Shown in pieces: positions 23,160 through 33,746 of a DNA stretch of 64,000 nt (within the stretch, counting starts at the first letter, position 1; each line of letters opens with the position of its first letter). The notes below the pieces were generated by a model that was not told the DNA's origin, searched no databases, and worked only from the letters and a program-made list of their open reading frames with translations. The position numbers were made by a program, and so were the translations under genes. The stretch comes from Aplectana chamaeleonis (Eukaryota > Nematoda > Chromadorea > Rhabditida > Cosmocercidae). The stretch covers positions 1 to 64,000 of the forward strand of contig JAPDOI010001873.1 in assembly GCA_029168955.1 (NCBI GenBank), given 5' to 3'.

Positions 23160-23470
23160 CTTCAAATGAGGTCAGCAGTACGTCGTGGAAAGTGGGTGGG
23201 GCTTTAGATGGACTGGCCAGGACTTCGTGGAAAAGGAGTAGGCCTTCAGATGATGCCATGGAAAGTAGGTAGGGCTTCAGATGAAGACGTCATGGAGAGT
23301 GGGTGGGCGTCTAGATGACTTTAGCAGGACGTCGTGAAGAATGGTCAGCGCTTCATGAGGGCGTGCACCGCGTCGTAAAAAGGCAGTAGCGCTTTATGTA
23401 AAGCGTGCGTCGCGTGGTAGAAACTGAGTAGCGCTTCATGTGCAGAGTGCGCCGTGTGAAGAATCATAAG
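23160..23470. repeat. Diverged minisatellite of about 42-bp period
   Basis: Motifs (G)CGTCGTGGAAAGTGGGTGGG, CGTCGTGAAGAATGG and CGTGGTAGAAACTGAGTAG recur with GCTTCATG-type spacers at 42-48 bp. The minus-strand frame across it shows 14-residue repeats (HALHKALLPFYDAV / HSAHEALLSFYHAT). The period equals that of the three large arrays, and the GACGTC.T..AAAG core is similar, suggesting distant kinship. Confidence 0.6.
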
Positions 23471-24651
23471 CGCATCTGGAGGGTGCACTGCAACCTGGAA
23501 AATTGTAAACAGGATGAAAGTGGATAGGACTCCAGAAGGGGTGTCTGGAACGTGTTGCCAAGTGGTGTGCTCCACTTGCTGAGGTACGTACTCTGCCAAT
23601 TCGAGACTTGATGCCTCAGCAAAAAACACTTGACGCTCATCTACTAGTCGCCATGAAGACCTAATTGGCAGCGCTAAATTCACTGTATGGGTGAATTTGC
23701 CGCTAGGATAGGTGAGAATGAGGAGAATACTCCGTGAAAATAAAGTGAATATTACGCGAAATGATGCGAGTTTACTGCGAAATTGGGGTGAAAGTGCAAG
23801 ATTTTGGTGATCCTTTCCGACCACGGATCCTAGCTGGCCGGAGCCGGAACGACTCACTGTGGGGTGGCGAGTCTCGCAGTGGAAAGAAAATTAGCCCCCA
23901 CGAGGTAGATATTTTAGGAGCCCTCTGTGTAAGCTCTGGGGTCGTATTCGCTAACGACCCGCCGAGGGAAGCCGAAGGGAAGCGGAAGGGATGATACCGC
24001 GTGCGGCGGAGGAGCAGATCAACCCATCTAACACCATGTAAGATGGAAATGCAAACTGTGTTCCGTATCGATATCACTGCGAAAAGATAAAGATTCCATC
24101 GCGAAGCGGCATTTCTTCAGCTATGCGATTCGAAAATTCCAGCGGGCGGGAGGGAAGCCAAGGGAGGCGAGAGGTGGCCGTGGAGCGCGCATTTTGAACT
24201 GAAATTTCATCTCATCTCCCCTTCGACTTCCCGGCGGGTTGATGGCGAATACGACCCCTGAACTTCGATCACGATAGCAAGCAGCCTTCTTCATTTTTGC
24301 CTGCAGCATATCCAGCGCGGGTTTGCTGAAATTGTTTATCATATGCAAAACAGACCGCACTCATCGGTCAAGATTGATAATGATAGTTAACTATCACTGG
24401 CGGCGAATTCACTCTTTGCGCTGATTGATATCCAGTCGCACAGCAAATTCACCCTTCGCGCGAATAACCTTGATGACGGCGCTAGTAGCGTGAGTTTTTT
24501 CTACGGCATTCGCCGCTCTTCGGATTGGTTTTGTATATGTGCACACTTGACGCAGATTTTATTCCGTTTCTCGGTTTAGTCTGTAGTGCGGTACACCAGA
24601 TTTGGAACCCGGTCTTCGATCCCCGTTCCCAACCCTCGTTGGGTGCCTTAA

Positions 24652-25134
24652 AGGCAAAGGACATCCAAAAAATTAATTTTCAGATTTCGTGCTCATCCTG
24701 AAGAGAGTTACATGCTGATCACAGTGATATCTCTGAAATCGTTCAAATCCCCTTTGAACAGAGTTATGGCTGTACAAAGATGCATAGATTTTGAGAGTGA
24801 AAAATTGGTGGACGAGTTGTCTCAGGCCTTTATTTTTCTTCGTTCGCAATCGCTGCACGAGAGCAAAACAGGATGAGGAGACAGCCCGGAAGTGGACTGA
24901 AGAACGACCACTTGTTGGTATTCATCCATCCATCGAGCCGCTAACGAGTTCGAAAATCTGTTAGGGGGTCGGACCTGTGGTGGTGAGCGAAGGGGGTCGG
25001 GCCTGTGGTGGACGCTTATATCTCGGCTATTTGGAGGAATTGAAATTTCGCATTTGGCACGTGTTATACAGGATGGGTCTTCTACACAATTACATGAAAA
25101 TCTCAAAATTCATAACTGAGGGTGTACTGTGCCT
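24652..25134. mobile_element. TTAA MITE, GTACACCCTC subfamily
   Basis: TTAA at 24648-24651 and 25135-25138. Ends are AGGCAAAGGACATCCAAAAA and GAGGGTGTACTGTGCCT. The body (TTTTTCTTCGTTCGC..., GATATAAGCGTCC reversed) matches 40603-41049 in inverse orientation and 35944-36290. The right TTAA is shared with the next MITE. Confidence 0.85.
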
Positions 25135-25138
25135 TTAA

Positions 25139-25622
25139 AGGCAGTGTTCACGATGGTTTTCGTTCCCGAGTTTCTCACAAAAAACAATTCGTTAGCCCCC
25201 AAGTGTTACCAAAATTACGAAGAAACGGCTTGAAACGGCCTGAACCGTCTTACTTCAGTGAAATTATTCTCTGGCCTGGACTAGTTGTCCGACTGGATGA
25301 ACATGTTCACGGTGGTTGTCACCAGTAAAAATCGGGGCTAATCAAAATTGGAAGAATATTTTAGGCAAAGCAGTATTAGTTAGGGTCCGAAGGAAAGGGC
25401 GAAGCAGTAGAGAGTAGAGAATCGCAAGGGACGGATCCACAAAAGATTTCATTGTCACAACGATCAGTTCCAGTGAGAGTAAAAAGGTGGAGTGAGAGAA
25501 AAGGATTTGGTGCCTTTCTAGGGCGTTTTTCTCGGTTTCTTCGTCATTTCGGTTCTACCCGGAGGCCAAACAATCGATTAAGCGATTAATCTCAAAATCG
25601 AAGATTATCGTGAACACTGCCT
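25139..25622. mobile_element. TTAA MITE, GTTCACGAT subfamily
   Basis: TTAA at 25135-25138 and 25623-25626. Ends AGGCAGTGTTCACGATGGTT and ATCGTGAACACTGCCT. It is nearly collinear with 35380-35865 in the opposite orientation (GGCCTGGACTAGTTGTCC / GGACAACTAGTCCAGGCC). Confidence 0.9.
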
Positions 25623-26112
25623 TTAAGGCTCATTCATAGCAGGTCGCTTCGACTAGTCGCGGCACTACCAACAGTTAGACAACTCATCGCGCCGACAGAT
25701 CTTGGACTGAGTCGCGACGGCTTGGAAAAGTTTGCAGCTTCAGTCACGATCGCCGAGCAACTGGAGTATTTCATAGCTGGTCGAAGCGATCTGCTTAATT
25801 TTGTTAGGCCGCTTCGACTAATCGCGTCTATTCGTGTGGTCGAAGCGACCAGTCCGCAATCTTTCGTCACAACCTTGCTTATGCGGCGCAAAATTGCAGA
25901 CGTCACAGTTCACTCACATAAAATACGACATGCGAAAGGGAAAAACGAGGATTAATCATACTTTTGCGATGAGAGAGATGAGAAAATGTAATGAGGCTAC
26001 CGAAAAATTACATTTCATGCCGGCTTCCAGCAATTGGTAACTTTAGCTTTAGTTTTATGTTGCTCGAGCGATATTGAAGCTATTATGCGTTGAAATAGAT
26101 GTTGAATCTCTT

Positions 26113-26154
26113 TATCCGCAACGTTTCGGATCTTAGACCCTTCTTCAGACGGCT
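26113..26154 (-). ncRNA. Hammerhead ribozyme motif in Penelope copy B
   Basis: On the minus strand: CTGAAGA (26148-26142, fits CUGANGA), stem II GGGTC-TAA-GATCC, then GAAAC and ACGTT (26127-26121). Stem I can form between GCGG (3' of the cut) and CCGU before CTGAAGA. Stem III would be only the 4-nt palindrome ACGU, so activity would need two copies pairing (dimeric form), as described for Penelope-like elements. All core positions appear to be kept. Confidence 0.75.
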
Positions 26155-26929
26155 AAAAATTATGTATGAACTACGTATATAGCAATGAAAGATGCGGAGG
26201 CGGTGAGAACGTACTGGTGGGAAGGAGAGGGAAAAGCGAGTTCTCGCCGATGACCGATTCGCGACCCACGAAAATGACCAATGCCCAAAAATAGGACTGG
26301 TGTTTAGATGGCGGTGGTGTTCAGTCTTATCACGCTCTAATTGTGGTGAGCGCGAAGCGCTCACCAGATTTGGCTTTGATTCGCCATCGCGCAACCCCCT
26401 GATCTCAGTATCAGGGTCCAGAGTAAACGTAGGAAGACCGTTTTTTTTTGCATTTAATATACTTTAGAAAGGTAAATAACTGTTCAAAAAATGGTCCGGA
26501 ATGGTTACCTGAGATTCGAGAAAAAGTAAGTCAAAAACTACGTCATTTTGGTCGAAAAAATGTTCATCTCCTTTTTTTCAGTTGGCGTTCACGATCTTGT
26601 TGGAACACTTATCGTTGAGCTAGAGCTCATTTTTGACCAGGAAGCTGGGTTTGTTTGCACCTAGCTCCTGTCAAATTTTGATGTTGGTAGCTCAATTTTA
26701 TGCGGAGCCTCAAAATTGAGGGTAAAGAAAGACAAAAACACGTAAACATGTTATTAAAAACCAACCGACGTTTGCTTATTCGTAAAAATGAACTAGTGAA
26801 ATAAACACCGTTACTGATAGGCTTTTGCTCAGGATTTGACGGGGCAACGCTTCAATCAATACGGCGGGATCTCGGAAGTACTTTTGAAACGCCGCACGGT
26901 GTGACTCAGAAGTGCGCCACAGAACGCCG

Positions 26930-28800
26930 TAGATACTGTGCGGGACCCCAGCAGGAGTGCGAAAGACGTCGTAGAACATGTGTGTGACCAAAGTAGGAGT
27001 GCGCCGGACGCCGTAGAAAGTGTGCGGGACCCATATGGGTGTGCGCAGAACGCCGTAGAAAGTGTGTGGGACCCAAATGGGTGTGCGCAGAACGCCGTAG
27101 AAAGTGTGCGGGACCAAAGTGGGAGTGCGCTGGACGCCGTAGAAAGTGTGCGGGACCCAAACGGGTGTGCGCAGAACGCCGTAGAAAGTGTGTGGGACCC
27201 AAATGAGAGTGTGCCGGACGCCGTAGAAATAGAAAGTGTGCGGGACCCAAGTGGGAGTGCGCCGGACGCCGTAGAAAGTGTGCGGGACCCAAATGGGTGT
27301 GCGCAGAACGCCGTAGAAAGTGTGCGGGACCTACGTGGGAATGCGCCGGACGCCGTAGAAAGTGTGCGGGACTCAAATGGGTGTGCGCAGAACGTCGTAG
27401 TTAATGCGTGGGACCCAAATGGGTGTGCGCAGAACGCCGTAGAAAGTATGCGGGACCCAAATGGGTGTGCGCAGAACGCCCTAGAAAGTGTGTGGGACCC
27501 AAATGAGAGTACGCCGGATGCCGTAGAAGTGTGCGGGACCCAAATGAGAGTGCGCCGGACGCCGTAGAAAGTGTGCGGGACCCAAATGAGAGTGCGCCGG
27601 ACGCCGTAGAAAGTGTGCGGGACCCACGTGGGAGTGCGCCGGACGCCGTAGAAAGTGTGCGGGACCCAAATGGGTGGGCGCAGAACGCCGTAGAAAGTGT
27701 GGGGACCCAAGTGGGAGTGCGCCGGACGCCATAGAGAGTGTGCGGGACCCAAACGGGTGTGCGCAGAACGCCGTAGAAAGTGTGCGGGACCCAAATGGGT
27801 GTGCGCAGAACGCCCTAGAAAGTGTGTGGACCCAAATGAGAGTGAGCCGGACGCCGTAGAAAGTGTGCGGGACCCAAATGGGTGTGCGCAGAACGCCGTA
27901 GAAAGTGTGCGGGACCCAAGTGCGCGCCGGACGCCGTAGAAATTGTGCGGGACCCAAATGGGTGTGCGCAGTACGCCGTAGAAAGTGTGTGGGACCCAAA
28001 TAGGTGTGCGCAGAACGCCGTAGAAAGTGTGCGGGACCCAAGTGGGAGTGCGCCGGACGCCGTAGAAAGTGTGCGGGACCCAAATGGGTGTGCGCAGAAC
28101 GCCGTAGAAAGTGTGGGACCAAATGGGTGTGCGCAGAACGCCGTAGAAAGTGTGCGGGACCCAAGTGGGAGTGCCGGACGCCGTAGAAATTGTGTGGACC
28201 CAAATGGGTGTGCGCAGAACGCCCTAGAAAGTGTGTGGGACCCAAATGAGAGTGCCGGACGCCGCAGAAAGTGTGCGGGACCCAAGTGGAGTGCGCCGGA
28301 CGCCGTAGAAAGTGTGCGGACCCTAATGGGTGTGCGCAGAACGCTCCTAGAAAGTGTGTGGGACCCAAACGAGAGTGCCGGACGCCGTAGAAAGTGTGCG
28401 GACCCAAATGAGAGTGAGCCGGACGCCGTAGAAAGTGTGCGGGACCCAAACGAGAGTGCGTCGGACGCCGTAGAAAGTGTGCGGATCCACGTGGGAATGC
28501 GCAGAACGCCGTAAAGTGTGCGGGACCCAGGCGGAGCGCCGGACGCCGCAGAGAGTGTGCGGGACCCAAATGGGTGTGCGCATAACGCCCTAGAAAGTGT
28601 GTGGGACCCAAATGAGAGTGTGCAGGACGCCGTAGAATGTGTGCGGGACCCGTGGGAGTGCGCCGGACGCCGTAGAAAGTGTGCGGGACCCAAATGGGTG
28701 TGCGCAGAACGCCCTAGAAAGTGTGTGGGACCCAAATGAAAGTGCGCCGGACATCAGTGGGAGTGTGCAAGATGTAACAGAATGCAGGACGTCATAGAAG
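26930..28800. repeat. 42-bp satellite array A
   Basis: About 43 units of GTGTGCGGGACCCAAATGGG followed by TGTGCGCAGAACGCCGTAGA and AA. A second variant has GAGAGTGCGCCGGACGCC. Units are occasionally missing one to three bases. Because 42 = 3 x 14, several frames stay open (ESVRDPNGCAQNAV and SHLGPAHFLRRPAH repeats). Translation is not supported. Confidence 0.95.
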
Positions 28801-28895
28801 GGGGGGGGGGCAGGACATCAGTGGGTTTACTTTCATCTAACACCACCAGGCATAAATCATGTTAGAAAGCGAAACCTTTAGGAAAAATAAATGAA

Positions 28896-29522
28896 ATTCC
28901 TGAAAGTTTAGGTTCTGGCAAAAGTAAAGATTTGGCATGGTCACAAAATATACTCAGTTAAAAAGATAAAGAAAAATGAAAAAGGTTTTGAAGTATTCTA
29001 GAGAATGATTTGGCGTAGAATAATTAGGTTTTTGGGAAATGTACTGAAATAGTTGAAAGTATGAATTGGCAGTCGAGTTTGAACCAACTATTGATAAGAG
29101 TTGTGCAGAACGAGAGATCGCCTTGTCTGTGCTTATCCGTAGAACATATCAAAGCGAAATCACGCGTGTTGATTTTGCTTCACCTAATACGTGAAGACCG
29201 CCGCATTACAGCTCTCGAAAAAGTTTCGATGCTTCCCATTTCACGCGTGATTTCGCTTTGATATGTTCTACGGATAAGCACAGACAAGGCGATCTCTCGT
29301 TCTGCACAACTCTTATCAATAGTTGGTTCAAACTCGACTGCCAAATCATACTTTCAACTATTTCACTTCATTTCCCGAAAAACAAATTATACTACGCCAA
29401 ATCGTTCTCAGGAATATTTCAAAACCTTTTTTTCATTTTCTTTATCTTCCCTTTTTAACTGAGTATATTTTTGTGACCATGCCAAATCTTTACTTTTGCC
29501 AGGAACCTAAACTTTCAGGAAT
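28896..29522. repeat. 627-bp foldback closing the left 3.2-kb unit
   Basis: It starts ATTCCTGAAAGTTTAGG and ends CCTAAACTTTCAGGAAT. Arms of about 270 bp match closely through TATTGATAAGAGTTGTGCAG / CTGCACAACTCTTATCAATA and CGAAATCACGCGTG. The loop is about 29170-29240. Frames at 29061-29532 are shadows of the two arms. Confidence 0.95.
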
Positions 29523-29530
29523 CTGTATGT

Positions 29531-30579
29531 GATCTTAGCAGCCTCAATGCCTCTCTCATTTCTTCCCTGTTATTCATCGGGGAAGGTGCCACTTTATCTC
29601 TATGGCCTCTCTAATCTTCCTTTCAGCTGTGTCCGATATATTCCTGTGCACGATTTCGAAACTCATGTTCGGGATGTCTCCGAAGGTATGGTGTGATGTC
29701 CTGTGCCTTGAGAACGCGCTGTTCGGGTAAGATTGGGGTGCCCGTAGCGCTCTCATGTGCTCATCAAGGCGGTATCGTGAAGGCCTCCCAGTTTCGCCAA
29801 TATAGAACTGCCCGCATGCCTCACATTGTACCCGGTACACCACGTTCTGCATCTCACAGAATTTCTTGTTCCCTGTGCAGTAGGTACATCCGTTCCTCCT
29901 ACAGCGATCTTCATAAGGACGAGACGACGTGAGAAGCTGGCGGAGGGGGGAGGGGGGGGGAAGACAAGACGAAGTGGAAGGGCGGATCCACGGACCGCCA
30001 CGTTGGCATCTTTGGCGAACGATTCGCTAACAAAGGGGATGGTTAGTGCAGTATTGGACAGAGGGTGACGGTATGGCCGCCAGGTGTGAACGTTGCTCTC
30101 CAGTTGTTAGGCTCCTCGCTGTGTATACCTAATTCTTGAAAACATTGTTCTTCATGAATGAGGGGTGACAGCTACGCGAATGGATTAGAACGTTTTTCGA
30201 TGCAGGTTTCGTGTACCATGCAGTCTGAACCTGATGATCCGAAATTTTTATTTGGGTATTCAGGAACGGCAGGTACTCGTCCGATCCGGGTTCTTCAGCT
30301 GACAACTTTAATGAGTCATGCCATGAGTTCAGATCCGATAAAATACTACGGAGTGCTTCTTGTTCCTTTGCTGCAATGAATATGTCGTCGATATAGCGGC
30401 CGAAATATACCACATCTGAAGTCAGAGTGCTCCTTTCAAAGCTGTCCATAAACAATATGGCAAGGAGTGGGGCGAGCCTGTTTCCCATAGCCAAGCCGCG
30501 TCTTTGTAGGTAGATGTTGTTATGGAAGCTGAAGAAATTGAAGTCGACTACAGTGGTGAGCAGTCTCTCGATGTCTTGT
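29531..30579 (-). pseudogene. Penelope-like RT palm and GIY-YIG region, copy B
   Basis: The 121-residue frame (30494-30129) has AMGNRLAPLLAILFMDSFER and YIDDIF, the catalytic palm of Penelope-like reverse transcriptase, followed by the ITSDHQVQ-like thumb region. It then stops. In another frame (29852-29574) comes VVYRVQCEACGQFYIGETG, the GIY-YIG endonuclease signature, then RYRLDEHMRALRAP and a C-terminal KIREAIEIKWH. RT and endonuclease together would nick and prime at the target. The frame break between them and the flanking insertions make this copy inactive. The 29574 frame ends near the 3.2-kb insertion. Confidence 0.9.
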
Positions 30580-31516
30580 ATTGGGATCAGGGGTGTGCGG
30601 AAATTTTTAAAAAATTTTCAGAAAACATAAGATCGAGTTTGTCAGAAAACAGAAAGGCCAAAACGGCCAGAAAACAGAAATCAGAAAATTTTCAGAAAAA
30701 AATACTCATTGCATTTTAACGTTTTCTTCAAGAGGAAAGAGAGTGTAATTCTGAACATCTTTGCTATACTTGTAATACAATATCTACAAGACTACACAAA
30801 TAACTAGTACGACATTGATAGTAGCGATGGCACGTCAATGACATGTAGATCATCATTGAAGACACTCACTCTGAGAGTTATAGGCGAGAAATAGCCCACC
30901 AGGCTCCTCAGCGGTTCTTGATGCGCTAATTCTCAGATATTTCTTGTTTGTTTCTCGATTATTAGACGACTAAGATAATTTTGTTCACGAAATAGCCTAG
31001 AAGTAGCCGAGCAATAACCGATAAATAATCAAGACGTGACAGGCACACCAACACGCGACGCGGCTTTTCCCGGCTCGCAGAGCAGCCACCTTGGCCTTCT
31101 GCAGCTCGGCGGGGCCTCCTGCCGTTCAGTCCTCAAAGTGCACGCCGATTGCGGAAGTGTGCTGCGGTGCGGTTGCGAGTATCATCAGACAGGGATGTAG
31201 GGTTACCCAGGCGGTTTTTGCCCTTGGTGCCTAGGTGATCCCACAACCCTGTCTGAGGATATTCGCAACCGCGCCGCAGCACGCTTTCGCAATCAGCGTG
31301 CACTTTGCGGACTGAACGGCAAGCGGAGTTGAACTGTACATCCCTTGGAGAGCACTATTTGGCGTCCATTTCGCGGCGAACATTTTTGGCGGTTATTTCT
31401 AGGCTATTACGCGGTAACCAGCTGCTTCCCGACCTTTTTCCGGCTACCACGCAGAAAGCAGGCACTTCTTCGCTATTTATTGGCTATTGATCGTGTGAAT
31501 TTCTCAGAGAATGCCA

Positions 31517-31697
31517 GTACGTCAGCACAGTAGGGGTTGCATCCCTCGTCGTCAGCAGCTGCTGCTGACAGCTAACAGCAGCAGTTGCTATGGATATCGA
31601 GGGGTTGCACCCCAGCAAGTGTTGGAATCATATACCGCTGGCGAAGGTTTGCACTCGATCTTTGCTCTGGGATGCAACCCCTATTGTGCCGAAGTAC
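31517..31697. mobile_element. 180-bp TACGTC(G/A)GCACA-ended MITE
   Basis: TACGTCAGCACAGTAGGGGT and ACCCCTATTGTGCCGAAGTA are inverted ends, related to those of 61452-62364. Internal arms include GGGTTGCATCCC / GGGATGCAACCC and GCAGCTGCTGCTG... GCAGCAG. Confidence 0.8.
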
Positions 31698-31708
31698 TGA
31701 GTACGTGA

Positions 31709-32245
31709 GCAGTGTTCGCGATAAAATCAGTTGCTGAATTCTCTCGATGAGAAAGCAGGTTTCACCATCACAAAAGTGAGAAAAGAGAAAAGTTGCAGGA
31801 GAAACGCACAAAAACAGCTCAGAACAGGTAATTGGTGGGTGTGGGCATGCCCCAACTAACACGATTCATATAAGTGCTGGTTTTTTTTCGTTTAGCAACC
31901 TAATAAGGCTTTGCGGAAGCGGCAAATGCCGCGCAACATCAGTAGAAAAATGAAAAATGAGATGTTTGATACCGTTACCAAGCATTTGATTTCCCATTTT
32001 TCTCTTGATAATCCGCGGCATTTGCCGCTTCGCGAAAGTATGAATAGGGTGTAACAGCAAGGCGGAAGACGGCAAAACAAACATACATAGAAATTTAATT
32101 AATTGTGGGCAAGGTGACAACCAGCAATGTTTTGTTTCTGAGCGTTTTCCCTCTAAGTTTTCACCTATTTTCACTTTTGTGATGATCATGTTTACCTTCT
32201 CATGAGGATACCATAACAACCATTCCTTATGGCGAACCCTACCTT
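31709..32245. mobile_element. TTAA-type MITE, degenerate
   Basis: The left end GCAGTGTTCGCGATAAAATC and the right end TATGGCGAACCCTACCTTTA resemble the termini of 60210-60650. CATCACAAAAGTGA and its inverse occur in both arms. The 150-residue minus-strand frame with a signal-like start (32318-31866) lies mostly in this MITE and is not called a gene. Confidence 0.6.
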
Positions 32246-32456
32246 TAGCAGCAAACGCACAATTAAACACAAATAAGAGCAAAACCACATAAACGACTAA
32301 ACAAGCTGCACTGTCCAACAGACCTGGTTTTCGTTAATTTTTGCTGATTTTTTTCTGATTTTTGCAAGTTTTGCAGAAAACAGAAATCAGAAAACAGAAA
32401 GGCCAAAACGGCCAGAAAACGAAAAACAGAAATTTCCGAACACCCCTGATTGGGAT

Positions 32457-32650
32457 GTCGAGAAGGTGAACCTCATGTTGATGTTGGCGTAATGAGCTCA
32501 CACACGCTGTTTCTGTTGCTGTTGTGTCGATGTTGGTATAAAGAGAGGTGACGTCGAAGCTTTGGTATTCTATGTACGGAGCCGAAAAGTCGCTCATGTT
32601 GCTGTTCCAGCCAATTCGGCCCCATCGCCTTTTGGAACCAATTTCTGTTC
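32457..32650 (-). pseudogene. Penelope-like RT N-terminal fragment, copy B
   Basis: The minus-strand frame reads YQSFDVTSLYTNID, the conserved first RT block of Penelope-like elements, followed by LLDIPI.., after which the hAT element cuts it. On the other side (30579) the frame resumes with IERLLTTVVDFNFFSFHN. Upstream of about 32650 no further RT sequence is visible, consistent with 5' truncation on insertion. Confidence 0.85.
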
Positions 32651-33176
32651 GAAAACTGAGCAGAACCCTTTTATCTAGAAGGTAAGGGCAACAATGTCAA
32701 AAAAGTAGGAATGCCGAGAAAAAGAGCTTTTTTTCATTCCGCAATTGTCCGTCTATTTCACGTGAAATTACGTTCGCCCGAGCGATTTGGAATCGCTAGA
32801 CGAAGCGATTTCAAGTCGCGGGACGGAGCGATTTCAGATCGCGGCAGTATCGTTGGTCGCTTCGACTTCAAGTCTTGAAGTCGAAGCGACCAGCTGTGAA
32901 TGGGGCTTTACTCGACCGCAAAGAGGTAGATTAGACCTGACATTTCCTTTTTAGAGCAGAAATTGAATTCTTCAATATTGAGAAGAGTTAACTGAAATAG
33001 ATAAACAATGGAGTAGGAAACATTGAGGTCCGCAATATATTTCACAACAAGCAAAAATTTTTCAACGTGCACGGCCCCACTTTTGAAATTTTCCAATTGA
33101 AGCATATAAATCAGTGTCGTAACTCCACCGCAATTAACGAACCCAAAATAACGTGATTTTTCAACTTTTTCGTTAA

Positions 33177-33661
33177 AGGCACTGTTCGCGATTAACTTCA
33201 TCATCGCATTTTCCATGACAAACGCTTCTCGTGGCTCTCAGAAGCAGAACAGCGTCGAAAAAACGGGACGAAAAGCTACCCAGGAGCCGTAAAACGGCTT
33301 AGAAAAGTGGGAAAACCCCGCCATTGTGGGCAAGTCCTCCCTCTTCCCGCCCCTCGACGTGAACAAAGGAACACTCGAAATCGTGAGTTGAGCGATGGTT
33401 TCCGATCAAAAGCCCCGTTCTTCCCTTCTTTCTCAACTTCTCTCTTTACTCAGGTCAGCTCGCTCACATTGGCTGCAAAAGACGGAAGTTACAAGCCTCG
33501 GACAACTCGTCCACCATTTTCCGTAGCTCAATTTTTGAGGTACCATAACTCCATTCCCAGAAGGTCTTGTACGATTCCAGAAGCATCATTGGAATCAGAA
33601 TGGGACCGGTTTCAAGACAGGCAGAAAAACAGAAAAGCGATTTCTATCGCGAACAGTGCCT
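33177..33661. mobile_element. TTAA MITE, GTTCGCGAT subfamily
   Basis: TTAA at 33173-33176 and 33662-33665. Ends AGGCACTGTTCGCGATTAAC and CTATCGCGAACAGTGCCT. The body shares GGTACCATAACTCCATTCCCAG / GGACCATAACTCCGTTCCCAG-type sequence with the MITE at 6817-7321. The 33307-33672 frame is a shadow. Confidence 0.85.
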
Positions 33662-33746
33662 TTAAGCGTTAATCGTTAATTTTTCTCAAAAAATCGCGTT
33701 AACCCGTTAATGCGTTAACACGTTAACGTTATAACGCACAGCTCTG

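Larger units (their letters stand above)
26341..29522. mobile_element. 3.2-kb satellite-plus-foldback unit, left copy
   Basis: It interrupts the 3' region of Penelope copy B: host sequence ends ...CACGCTCTA before it and resumes GTGATCTTAGCAGCCTC after it, whereas copy A runs on directly. One end has the hairpin GTGAGCGC-GAA-GCGCTCAC (about 26347-26365). Then come about 560 bp unique to the unit, the 42-bp satellite, about 95 bp, and a 627-bp foldback at the other end. An inverted, nearly identical copy lies at 49513-52550. Terminal hairpin, subterminal inverted repeats and an internal tandem array are compatible with a non-autonomous Helitron/Helentron-like element, but no canonical CTRR end is seen. 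Confidence 0.75.
30588..32448. mobile_element. hAT-type non-autonomous element inside Penelope copy B
   Basis: ATTGGGAT is duplicated at 30580-30587 and 32449-32456. Ends are CAGGGGTGTGCGGAAATTT and AAATTTCCGAACACCCCTG. Both subterminal regions carry repeated CAGAAAACAGAAA and GGCCAAAACGGCCAGAAAAC motifs. Inside are two smaller MITEs (31517-31697 and 31709-32245). No transposase frame is present. Confidence 0.9.
26100..32650 (-). mobile_element. Penelope-like element, copy B (5' truncated, twice interrupted)
   Basis: On the minus strand the order is N-terminal RT fragment (32597-32457), an inserted hAT element, RT palm and GIY-YIG region (30579-29531), an inserted 3.2-kb unit, then 3' untranslated sequence and a hammerhead motif (26344-26113). 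The non-coding tail (26160-26345) aligns with 62595-62790 of copy A. A stop separates the RT block (ends at 30129) from the GIY-YIG block, and other frameshifts are present. The 5' part of RT is missing beyond about 32650. Confidence 0.9.
25627..32910. mobile_element. TIR element split by Penelope-like copy B
   Basis: The left end GGCTCATTCATAGCAGGTCG and the right end CGACCAGCTGTGAATGGGGC are inverted; GCTTCGACTAGTCGC.. and ..GACTTCAAGTC..GAAGC continue the arms. Subterminal regions are rich in GGTCGAAGCGACC-type palindromes (25640-25850 and 32760-32895). It encodes no visible transposase. The Penelope-like element lies inside it. Confidence 0.7.
22972..33746. mobile_element. hAT-type element expanded by nested insertions
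   Basis: The 8-bp sequence GTCTGTAA occurs at 22964-22971 and 33747-33754, immediately outside termini CAGGGGTGTGCGTT and AACGCACAGCTCTG. Both subterminal regions carry degenerate GTTAA(C)G arrays (23003-23090 and 33664-33735). CAGGGGTG-type ends with an 8-bp duplication are characteristic of hAT elements. No hAT transposase is visible, so the founder was probably a short non-autonomous copy that later received the 10 kb of insertions described below. Confidence 0.8.

Noticed and set aside
23345..23857. 170-residue minus ORF
   Set aside because: Its second half is 14-residue repeats from the diverged 42-bp array; the first half has no recognised feature.
26341..26365. Canonical Helitron 3' end
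   Set aside because: The hairpin is right but no CTRR follows and no TC start is seen at the other tip, so only a Helitron/Helentron-like hypothesis is kept.
27481..28611. Long ORFs (up to 376 residues) with HFLRRPAHSHLGPA repeats
   Set aside because: Both strands and several frames are open because the 42-bp satellite unit is a multiple of three. There is no start context or splice signal, and units with small indels break the frame.
31866..32318. 150-residue minus ORF with a signal-peptide-like start
   Set aside because: Mostly lies in a TTAA-type MITE; the VNMIITKVKIGE segment matches the equivalent MITE part at 60237-60300.
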